64,000 nt of DNA from Diprion similis (Eukaryota; Arthropoda; Insecta; Hymenoptera; Diprionidae), in assembly GCF_021155765.1 (NCBI RefSeq), contig NC_060110.1:16204001-16268000 (forward strand), written 5' to 3'. Below, one piece after another: positions 26,301 to 37,354 of the stretch (the stretch's first letter is position 1; each line of letters starts with the position of its first letter). Both the position numbers and the translations under genes were made by a program. The notes under the pieces were generated by a model. That model ran no database searches. It saw only the letters and a list, made by a program, of their open reading frames with translations, and was not told the origin of the DNA.

Positions 26301-29300
26301 AATGTAAAAGGATTGGCACAAACAAGTTAGCTATTCGAATATGTCAAGGAAAGGATGCCCCATGGTTGTTGAGGCAGATCTCCCAGTACAAGATTCTAGA
26401 CAATATGGCAAGTCACTCTGCAGGGTCAGTTTACATCTAGGGATTCATTACAGAGGAATACATCACGGTTACGAATCAGCTTTTGAATTGCTACAACTAC
26501 AGCAAGGTCACGAGTACTTTTTTCTCCTTGGAAATTCGAGTCCCTGTCTTAAAGTATGAATTCGAAAATTACAGAATTCCGGGTCTCGTGTTAACCTGTA
26601 GTTAGCCATCGCGATTCCGGGTCTGGCAGTAACATTGGCAACCTGAGCTCGGAACAGAAACAAACAAAGTGACACGGATTGGCATGTGTTAATATGGTTT
26701 CCGCTTACACGGTCCGACGTGTGTTGTCTCACACTTATTGACATGGTATTATCATTTACGGTAGCTTGATGATATCTACTCCCTATGACAACTTCGTTTT
26801 TCTTCGGTGACTTTGGCAATAAAAATCCCGGACGATAAAGAAAACGAGGAGACGTTGAGTGGCAGGACTGCTTCTCGGAGATACTGACTGGACCGGTTAC
26901 ATACCTTAAGAAGGTTTACTGATCCTGTGAAACAACTACGCTTCTAAAGTCTGTAGATATCGCTCCGCTCGAACCTCGGCTCACGAATTGCATTAATCCA
27001 TTTTTTGAGCCGACGTTACTGCTCGCTGATCTATTGCATCGATAGTACACCGTGACCCATAAAATTGATCCATCTAATATGCTAATCGACCGGTAACTGA
27101 CTTTAGAATGGATGAGATGAATCGCGCTTGTTAGTCCGCCTCTATCTCAGATGATTTTGATTAAGAAGACTACGAGAAGTCCGCAGTTTTTAGCCACGTG
27201 ATATATATATTGTGTGTATATATATGATACGAAATTAACAGTCCTCATTTGACAAATATTTCATACGCGAGAAATGAGTATCCTGAAACGAGATCCGTTT
27301 GGCTTTAAATAATCCTGTAGAAAATTAGAACAAGGAAGTTACGTTGAGAAATAAATTAAACATGATTCTAGGGTCAGCAATTCACTGTTGCTGTATAAGA
27401 TAATGAAAATGTCAAGTACTTTTGGGCCCTGATTATTTTGGTTTGTTGATGGGCAGATATTGTAGTTGCGGTGTTCTTTCACTTTTCTTCTATCTTGACG
27501 TTATCCTGGCACTTATCAAATTCGTATGTTACATACGTCATATACCAAGTAAGTTGGAAGACGAGTTTGAAATCGAATCGCGAAATTATTTCTTCTAACG
27601 ATATTCGACCAAATATGTAATTTTCGAAAATACATTCCCACTTAAAAACGATGCTTTAACGAGTGCGACATTAATGACGAAAGTTTTGGTTATCACTCGA
27701 CGTACCAGAGGAGCCAAAAATCCATTTAAGAATCTCGGGTTGTGTGATCCACCGGAGTCTCGAGTCGCAGCCTACGCAAGAATCTCGATCTCGATCTCCC
27801 GCGTGGAGGATGAAGACATTGAACCCGCAAATGTGACGATGCATAAAAAATTATAACCGTAATCAGCGTGCAATTTATGAATCACTTACACCGAATAATA
27901 AAGGTAAAAACTCGCTACGGGCGAAAGAGTATCGGTACGTATGTATAACTTTAACAGGATAATCGTTCAAAATGATTGATGTCATGCAGGCGAACGGATT
28001 CACTGACAAATGATTAACACCTGTCAGTCGACGGTGAAAAATGACCAAGAGAATGACGACACTCACCGTATACCTTGATTCGAAAACTTTTCGCTCGCGA
28101 TGATGACCGGCTGACGTTGGAATAAGCTCGTGGGAGAAGATTATTGAAGAAGAAGACCGAAGACCCTTCGAATGATTTCCCAATTGCGGGGGAGCAGAAC
28201 CAGGCGGCGTCGCAACCGACGATCAACAACGAACTGCACCGCAACCACTCTCCATCGTCGATGTAATATCCAGGAGCGTCCCGTCACCGCTTCCACCACT
28301 ACGACTTCACCTGGTTAGTTTTCATCTCGGATTCGCCACGCGCTGGTCTTTACGGACCATCGACCTGCAAAATTTGGCCCTCGAGTTTCTGCATGCGGAT
28401 ATGAATCCAGAACCAGGTATGTGGGATACGGTGTCGAGGCGAATAGTTCACACCAGTTTGTTTTCATAATTAATGTTACTTTCCGGTTTTCCAATACTCT
28501 GATAGACAGACTGAACCAGTCGGTCCAGTCGAACCGTGACTGCTTCGCGACTTGACCTTTCGAAGTCATTTTTTGCGGGGACCACCTATAAACTTCCAGG
28601 GCAGTACGGAAAATCGGGGTTTTCAATCGGCTTGTAATCAGGCAGTGAAGAATTTTTTATCACAAATAAATAAGTTGGCTTTGTCGCAAGTCTTTGGCAA
28701 GTCCAAGTGCCGGGAATGAGATTTCTTATTTCTCAGGCTAGCGGCTTTATTATCACACAGAGTTCTAATCAATCGACAAGTACAATAATCGAGTTACCAG
28801 AATTTGAGATTCTCATGCTTGTTAAATTTGCTTTGCAATTTTTTTTAACTTGCGTGTATAAATCGCACTGCATACAATGCATCCTATAAAAGAAATGAAG
28901 CAAAGTCATCCACCGAATGATTGCAAAACAGTATTTTTTCTCTTCTTTATTTCACACCAAATTCTGATTTTTTAAATAACGAGATCAAGATCCAACGACT
29001 TACACATCTCTTCGGTACGGATCCTTCCGAAGCATAGAATTTTAAAACTATTGCGAAATAATATGAAGAGCTCGGTTTAATTTTGGCCTCTTTCTGTGGC
29101 TCGATGGGTATAATACAGGATGTACGTATAATACGTTTCACGCACTGTTATCGTAACTTCTCAAGACGTGGGATATATTTTTAAATTCTAAACAGAGAAA
29201 GGATTTTAATTCATTCTGAATATGAAAATTATGCAAGGTGGCAGGTACACGACTTGTGCGTTATACACTAATTGCCACGATATTTTCACTCGCTGAACAC

Positions 29301-31394
29301 ACACCTACATGAAGACGAGGATTGAATTTCTGTCCAACAAATTCACCTCACAATTATATATGCACGCACAATTCAACCCGCTCTGACGTTTCGTTAAAAC
29401 GGTTCCGTCTTCTACCATGAAATATCTTACGGTGCCTTATTTTGTGTTTCTAGTGGATGTCAAACTCTCCCGAATAAACGATCGTATTTCAAGTACCATC
29501 GGTCGTCTGGCGTCTGATTCGCGATTTGAACTTGCGTGAACTTCGAGTAGGTACCGTTACGTGATAACATCTATGTAACTTTGTAGCTTCTCACAACTTC
29601 GTGTATCGCCTATTTCAGCACGTGCTGAGAGTTAGCGATGCGTGACGACAAGTGCGCGTGAGTGACCAACGTGCCGGTACTTGAGACGTGTAAAAAACGT
29701 GTTTCGAGCGATATCAAACGATTTGGAGCATGCGGTGTGGGTCAAGAGACGGAGAAAATATCACGGAAGTCCGGCTATTGGCCGTTTGGGCAAAATTTCA
29801 TAACTAATTAATAGCTATGAATGAATGGCTATTGAAAGAAAAATGTTGCGCCGCAGTTTCTTGTGTGCGTATCGATCAACTGCTCGCTACCGATCTTGAA
29901 ATACGCCCCGTGCCTCAATCACAGGTATATAAAGCACGTTATTCGATGACAGTGACACAGATGCTTACACCTTAGCAGGGGAACGTGTTCCACGGTCATG
30001 AGCGCCGGGGTGTTTCTGTATTTTTTTAAGAAATCACCACTACCTTCACCGCAGCTTACTGACCTGCAAAATCACAGGTATAATATCATAGTTGCGTTAC
30101 GGCTTACGTTGTTGTCTTACTCCGATTCACATCTCGCAGTGAAACGGTTTCTATGAAATCGGATAATTTGTGTTACAGTGAATAAGTGTAGAAAATTGTC
30201 GAAATATATTTTCACATATTGACAGCTTATTGAATTTTACACTGTATTTTCCCTCGAGTAAAAATAAAAAGAATTTGATCATTCGCGTCGTTTTTATGCT
30301 GTAAGTTATTGCGTATTCGCTCTGATTCATCTTTTTTGGTACGGAAACGACGAAGGCCAGTTACTGACCTTATTATAAACAATTACAGCCAATGCTTTGG
30401 CGTGACAAGGCGCGAGCCGTAAGCAATTGAATGGCCAATTAAAGCAATCAATTTTTGGATGTATACTAGCATTATCGGAATTATGGTTGGCCGCATTTGC
30501 CCGGTGTTCCGAAGTATGTGCAGAGGTATGAATACACAGTTGCGAAAGTGCCGGAGGTATTTAACGAGACTGACCTTAGTAATTTCTTTCTTTTTCTCTC
30601 TTAATTTTTTTTTTTTTTTTTCTCTTCTAACAAAAATTATAGGTTTTTGCTTTGTCGCATAATTATCCTGCACAAATAATTACCACTTAGATTATTCACA
30701 TTTCTTTGTTCATTTAAATATAGTGCTAAGAAGCCACCATTCTTTTTTTTTACACAAAGAATTCTTTACGAAAGATTATTCTAAGACCAGCTGCAGACTA
30801 CTAGTAGGTATTAGGCTTGATAATCAAAGGATAAGATTGAATACGCGCATAATTATACTCCACCATAGATGGACGGTTCTATATAAGCTTTTCGCCTAAT
30901 TGCTGAAAGTGCCGTTCAGGAATCACTACACATTGCATAGCTTCGTAATTACCCGCCATATTCAACCTAATAGTTTACTTTCTTTTAAAAAGAATCGTGC
31001 CGTAATCCATCCACCTGATGTTATGTGCAGGCAAGTCATTTCAGCGCTTACTTGCGCTATGCTTGTATCTTATTCCGGAGAGTTCTTTTTTAAATCTTTA
31101 TGAGCCTTTACAAACAATTTCCATTCACGAATAGCTCACATTACAGCGGATAAATGTTTGCGCTACGCTTTCGCATGATTTTTTTTTTTATCCTTTCACG
31201 CTTTAAATGCTACAGAATGCAGTATGAATCTTTGGGACATGTGCATTCTGGATTACAAGATGCAAGCGGGCCCGATAGTTGATGGTAAAATGTTTCCTCG
31301 TCGTATAATTAAAGTCAAAAGTCAGACTAATATAAATATAAAGCGAGCACAAACACCGGGATTCCCAATTACATAAGCGATCGATGGCGACTAG
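20361..31394. other. Long non-coding stretch upstream of the GMC gene
   Basis: I find no exon with recognisable homology or a coherent splice chain. The 5' leader exon(s) of the GMC gene must lie here or further upstream; one weak candidate ends at a strong donor (TACG|GTGAGTG) near 28068-28070 on the minus strand. The stretch 22018-22565 is more GC-rich and open on both strands but shows no family motif. A simple AT/GT repeat lies at about 27200-27225. A possible orphan plus-strand promoter at 29926 is listed separately. Confidence 0.5.
29926..30077 (+). promoter_or_regulatory. Possible orphan core promoter with short first exon
   Basis: TATATAAAG at 29926-29934 is followed at about 25 nt by GACAGTG, which resembles an initiator. 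An ATG at 29998 opens a frame of 26 codons that runs into a donor (CACAG|GTATAA) at 30077/30078. I cannot find a plus-strand downstream exon to join it to, so this may start a non-coding RNA or be chance. Confidence 0.2.
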
Positions 31395-32480
31395 TCGATT
31401 TTAAGTGTGAAGTACAAAAATGCGAAATACCAAAAAGTTGACGGGACGAAATTCGTTAAGAATGTAGAAAGAGCGTAAGTACAAAAAGTTATCTTGTAGC
31501 AAAATTAAAATTGAATACGCAAAAATGTATGAATTAATTTATACTAAATTATTTTGACAATGGATAAGATTACGAAGGGGAAAATATTGAATTGCGAAAA
31601 TTCCGAATAGTCAAAAAGTCGACTTTTTAAATCTCAGACTCGTGTCTTTTTCGAATCTTAAATTAACTAATCCGAATTTATTAATAACGGCGAACCGAAG
31701 ACTTGAAAGGTCAAAATCCCGTAACCCACCGAGACGGAATGGACAAAATATCGAAAGATTGCAAGACGTTGTAAACACATTTATTATTTCCAGCGTGACC
31801 AGTTGCAGGTAATAGATGGCGTCACGTTTGGCAAGTGACGTGGGCCGTCTACGTGAATGTAAAACACGATTTAAAGTAATAATGTCTTGGAAAAATCAAA
31901 GGTGCGAGTAAAAATATGTACCGTTTAAGTGTTAATCAAAATATGTTGCGTATTTCTTTCCATTCTTCTTTTCTTTGACGACACAAACGATTGTTCAATA
32001 TAATGAGATAATCTTGATGAAACTAGCGTCAAGTTGATGCATCTTTATAGAAAATTCTAATTCTCAGGAGATTCGGTATTTCGGCCTTTCAGTTTTATTT
32101 TCGTCTAGTCGGGATTCTGGTCCTTCTGTATTCTGCGGATCGAGATCTTGCTCTTTCTGAACTTTGATTTTCGACAAGTAATTCTTTTGATTTTTTGCTA
32201 TTCGATTTTTAATTTCGGAACTTTCATTTTTCTATATCTTTACATTCTGGGCTTTCTTCATTCGGAATGCCGACTGTCCTCAAAATACTTTTTCGGATAA
32301 AAGAGCGTTCGGTTAAATGAACTTTTGGGAGAACGGTTATTCTACTGAGTATTTTATCCAAAATACTAAATTCGGTACACAGATCACTCCTTATTTTAAA
32401 ATTCGTATATGAAAAATATCGGCTTTTTGACCAGTCGACTTTCTGGTTTTTCGGAATTTTGACCCCCACTTGATTTTAAC
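31395..32480. repeat. Degenerate inverted-repeat (foldback-like) region, about 1.1 kb
   Basis: The 31-nt segment 31415-31445 matches the reverse complement of 32431-32461 at 25 of 31 positions, and the similarity seems to continue outward with gaps. The left half is rich in CAAAAAGTYGAC-type words on the plus strand (31431, 31612) and the right half in their complements. The two halves therefore look like diverged long inverted repeats around an AT-rich centre. A perfect 16-nt palindrome, AAAAAGTCGACTTTTT, lies at 31613-31628. No transposase is present. An old foldback or MITE-like element is one reading. Confidence 0.45.
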
Positions 32481-35400
32481 CGGTTATTTGAAAAAGAAAT
32501 GCTTATTTGGTTAGCTGATTTACGTGACAAAAGATGAACATATAGATCCAGGTATTTCACCTGATCACGTTACGTTTCATGAATTTCCAGTGTGCTTCGC
32601 CACGAATTTACGAGGCTGTAGGACGCGTCTCGAATACTACGCATGGCTCCAACTGGACCTAAAACAAACTGAAGCCGGGGACGGATCAATTCCTCGCTAG
32701 ATCGTCAGTCTGTGGATCACTTTACGATCGTTATTTGCTTTCATATAACACGCTATTCTTTGTTCCATTCTTACGTCTTATGTTTGATATTCAGACCGTT
32801 TGCGTTTGCGGGATTTCTGATAACTTAACCGACGAAAGGATTTTTCATCAGTACCTGCTAATGGTTGTGGCCTTTTCACCATGTAGTACATAACTCTTTT
32901 GAATATTAATCGATTGCATTGAATTAGTAAAACATGCTCATTAACATCCACTAAAAGTACGGAATTTTATTTACTCGCGTCTTCATACTTATCGTTAAGG
33001 TTTTTTTTTTTGTTGTTTTTTCTAACCATCGTCGTCGTTACTCACAGTGGAAATGGGATTTGGTATTTATTAGGCTTACCCAGAATTCTCAAGAGTTCTT
33101 CCTGTGCTTGAACGTTTCTCAGTGGTAATCATCCCGAGAATGGGAATCTCAAGAGACTTCTGTACATCTATAGCCATGCCCTAGGGACTGCGGAGGATGC
33201 GTGGTAGTCTCAAATCCATATTCCCTAATATCAGGGGTGAAAATTCTCAAGGGAACTGGATCACAAAAAAATGTGGTTGAGTCATGACTTCAGAACTCTG
33301 TGGAGAATATATAACCGACCCATATAGTCTGTTTTGGATTTTCCAGTTTTCAGAATCCAACGTCTGATACCGTTCCAACCTGCCGGAGATCGAGTGGAAG
33401 TGACGAGTATTTCCAGTCGTGTAACGCCTCTTCCTCTTCAACTTTTTTGCAATCTTAAATGGCAGGATATTGCTATCATAATGGCAGGCTACGTTCTATT
33501 ATATCCACATACTACCTGGCGTTATATCCATAAGCTTTTCTCAATTACAGTGTTAGTTGGGACTATAATGTCCCGATGTCAACGGTGAGACTTCAACTCT
33601 TGACAGTAAGTTTTAAACCACACGATATCCGCATGCTTATTACTAACAGTTCAATTCTAAGTCGTAATTATAGCAATAGACACACGGAACGTGCCTTGGC
33701 CTCGTTGTCACCAACCGGAGAGCCAAGACATGACCATTATAATAACGCTTTCAATTTGCGAGAAGACACGAGCACGGACGCACTCGTTTTATTCCGCGGA
33801 ACCAGCTGACGATGAGCACGAGGTTTTCCCATCCTTGATCCTGAGATTTCAGTAGATCACTCCATTTCAATGAAGTTTGGATCAAGCATTTTCCTCATCT
33901 CACTGTTCATTTCCCAGAAAAGTGGGTGCGACTCTAATGCTTCACGTACCCGTGTCAAGATTTCTGACACGAATGACGTGTGTTGCAGATTTCTACGGTA
34001 GTATAGATTTGGATCTAGAGCCAAGCCGCAGTTAGATAGTGGAATAAATTAACTCGAGTTCCTTGTGTAATCCGATTGGATTTTTGTCATGTAACGGTCT
34101 TTCACAGCCAATGTAGATACATTTTGAAGAGCTGTATAAATAGCGGCTTTCCTGAAATCGAAGAAGATCTCCAGATATTTTTTCAACTTTTGCAACGGTA
34201 CGTAAGTTTCGCCGATTATCTATGATCGTCTTTTTCATATTATTGCATAAATTAAAGCCCGATCAACTAACCACAGACAAAACGAGCAATCGTTAACTGA
34301 CAAACTGGTTTGCAAACGGGATTTTTTTTATCGGATATTAGCGATGGGTTTATGTAACTAACTATCCAAGTGCCAGCGTGTATTGATAATTTATTTTATA
34401 AACTATAGCGATGCAAAATTACCCAGATTAATAATAAACTGACCTTGAATCACCGAAGTGATCAAAATTTATCTACCTTTCCCATCCCCAACGGCCTTAC
34501 ACAATAAGCCTGTAAAAACGATTGAAGTTTTTTAAACTTTTATCATCACTCACATTATTACAGTGCACTTTGCGCGAATATGTTCTGCTCAAAAGACATA
34601 AATTCAATCACAGTATTCAATTATTAAAGCCTGTCAACTTCGACTCCTGGATATAATATTATGATACTGTTGTACGGAAGAATATTATTCGTGTGAGTGC
34701 GGTCATATTTTATAAGAAGTTGAACGCAAGGTTCTGTGACAGACAACTACTTAGCACTTTATAGAGTTACTAACGTCGACTTAGGTGCCATGGTCGAAGG
34801 GCTTTATTTTAAACAAATACGGTGTCACAATAAACTTATAGTTTATTGTGATACCGTCTTTGTTTAAAATAACTTATAAGGGGGGAGAAAAATGTTTTCG
34901 GAGACTACGAGCTGTGTGGAATTATAAATATAAAACTATACGTAGCGTTACAGTAAATAACTAAAATCATGTGACTAATTTCCCTGCAACATCGTTATCC
35001 GAAGGGACTTCACTAGTTTCTTTCTATACGCGCATAATAGAAGCCTTAACTTATCCTAATTGAAAGAAATCAGAGTCCAATTATCAAAACTGCATAAGTT
35101 CAATTTATGCGTAGGTTTATCAACCTGAATGTAAACGAACGTTATTACTTAGCGATTTTGGGTAAAAAAAAGAACTTTATATCGCACTCCTGCAGTTAGA
35201 GTGGTTTAAAATTTTTATAAAAAACGTGGAGCTTTCACAACTTGAGTCAAATAATTCAAGTTTTGTATGGATTTGGACATCGCCACGTTTTTGAAATGAA
35301 AAAAAATTTCGTTCAGAGTCATTGGAAGTCGACAAATGAATAGACACAAAATTCTGGAATCATTTTTTCTCAATTGCAAGTTTCATTAAAGGAGAACTGA

Positions 35401-37152
35401 ACATGGCAGTGACTAGGGAAACTAGCTAGTCTGCACACTTGACCTTTCCGATCCGCGTATTGAACTTGTTATCAACTTTCACATAACTTTCTTCATTATT
35501 GATCGCGTCAACTGAATACAATAAATTATTGTTCTATTAGAAGCCTACGTCGATATGTGAAACACAACGTTATGAGGAGCTGCGCAAGCTTTGCTACCAT
35601 TACAGAAACACGTATCATCTTTCTTACGCCGAAAGTTATTACAGCGTGACCGTCGACCACGGACCACTGATCACACTGTAAGAAATAGTAAACAGTTTCC
35701 GTGGTTAAATTTCGCTTCACTTTTGGTGACGTTAAATGTCTGGTTGGCCACTGCCGAATATTATTCCAGGTTGCTTAACGCCATTCGTCGTGTTTCAGTA
35801 TTGCTTAACAGCGCTGAACAAGACGAAGTACAAATGGATATTTCCATTGAATATAACGAGGCAAAAATCTATTTTAGCCAATTATTGATTTTTTCATCCC
35901 TGAGCGTGTATGATTGTGAATATTGTTAGTCTGATCATATTACGCAATTCAAGTTATAGTTATTATACTCATGCCTGGTATCTTTGCAAATCTCTGTTTG
36001 AAATACAACTGCTCATCACGAATGTGCGGGATTGCCTCTTCAGTTGGCATTTTCTGTTTCTAAGAATAATACGCGCATTGGACTTCCCTGATTTGTCTTT
36101 TGCATACAATAGAAAGAATTTAAAATTGCTGTGGAAGCATCTTGGCACAGAATATGCAAACCAGTTTGCACTTATAATACAATTTTCACAAGAATCAAGG
36201 AATACAGCGTAATACTAGCGTCATTAATCAACCACAGTTGGATGGCTCAATTATAGTTTCGTCTAATCGTAAAAACTACCGTGTAGGAATCCGGAATCGC
36301 TTGTAAATTATTCGACAAATATCGCGGACATGCAGTCCGATTTTCATTTTCTCCACAGACGCGACGAGTGAACTTTTATCGGAAAAATTATATCTCTTAT
36401 AATCTCAATATCTCTTTTCCATCACTCATAACTTCGCTGACGTTTGTTTTGTGCCGATATTTCTTGAGAACTTTGTATGTATGGATCTCTTCACATTCCT
36501 GACAATGACGGGTGTACCACGGCCAATTGTTATGTTTCCGTATTTCTTTCGCTTATGTTTTCAAGCTTTAAGCAGTAGAATGAATATTCATATGGCAGGC
36601 AGCTGGCTTTCAAATTTTACCACACTGCTCCATTGATATGCGCAATTTTGCAGCAATTTCTGAATATCTTGTGGAAAGTAATCGCTTGCCACCGACTTGA
36701 AGGAATATTTCTCAAAGTCATGGTGGACTGTAATAGTTCGTAAAATTCCAGTGACAATAACTGAAATAATTGCGGGACTTTACCTGAAACTCATAAAGAA
36801 AAAGTAAAACAAGTTGGAGTTTTTATATCAACTTCATCAGTAAATCGACCGTTCTCATATGAAGACTTCGGTCAACGAAAAAATTTTAATTCTTGCCAGT
36901 ATTAATCACCAACTAATCCGTATAAATTTGCTTTGGTTGGGACTTTGCTCCAACTTTAAGGTTTCTTTTCTTTTGTTTAAAATTTACCGTTGTTTAGTGT
37001 AAAAACTTGTCAAAGAAACAAACTACGCTTTAGCCGTGACTCGGCGGTATACTACGATTACTTTTGAATGATTAAACTGTTTTCAAGAAATCAGAACTCA
37101 TCGTCGATAAATTGTGACGCAAAATACGTTAGTTTCACATACATATGGTTTT
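32481..37152. other. Non-coding stretch between the inverted repeat and the Cys-module gene
   Basis: I see no supported exon. It contains the hairpin at 34804-34872. The stretch at about 36390-36720 on the minus strand can be read as a protein-like sequence only across several stop codons, and I did not identify it. Confidence 0.5.
34804..34872. repeat. Near-perfect 69-nt inverted repeat (33-bp stem, 3-nt loop)
   Basis: The arms are 34804-34836 and 34840-34872, joined by a three-base loop (TAT). They pair at 31 of 33 positions. On either strand a transcript would fold into a long hairpin. The arms begin with TTATTTTAAACAAA. It could be a small palindromic MITE, a precursor of small RNA or a cruciform-forming site; sequence alone does not decide. 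Confidence 0.85.
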
Positions 37153-37158
37153 TTTATT
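37153..37158 (-). terminator. AATAAA poly(A) signal behind the Cys-module gene
   Basis: The plus-strand TTTATT is AATAAA on the gene's strand, about 200 nt downstream of its stop codon at 37355. Position and strand fit a poly(A) signal. Confidence 0.45.
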
Positions 37159-37354
37159 ATAGGTATTCTCCTCCGTTTCATTGCTCTTAAGTTATTCCTT
37201 GCGAACTTCTTGGATATTTGAAAGAGTTACGTATCGTTCGACGTAACCTCCTCGATCAGATGCACCAACTTTTCATGACGTATGTTTAGTATACATTAGC
37301 AATAATGTTATTATGGAATTGCGAAACAATAAAAAAAAAAAATCAAAAGTGACA

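Noticed and set aside
36390-36720. Minus-strand stretch that reads like a decayed helix-turn-helix or zinc-finger protein
   Set aside because: It is broken by several stop codons and I could not name a family; a translated search against transposases would be needed.
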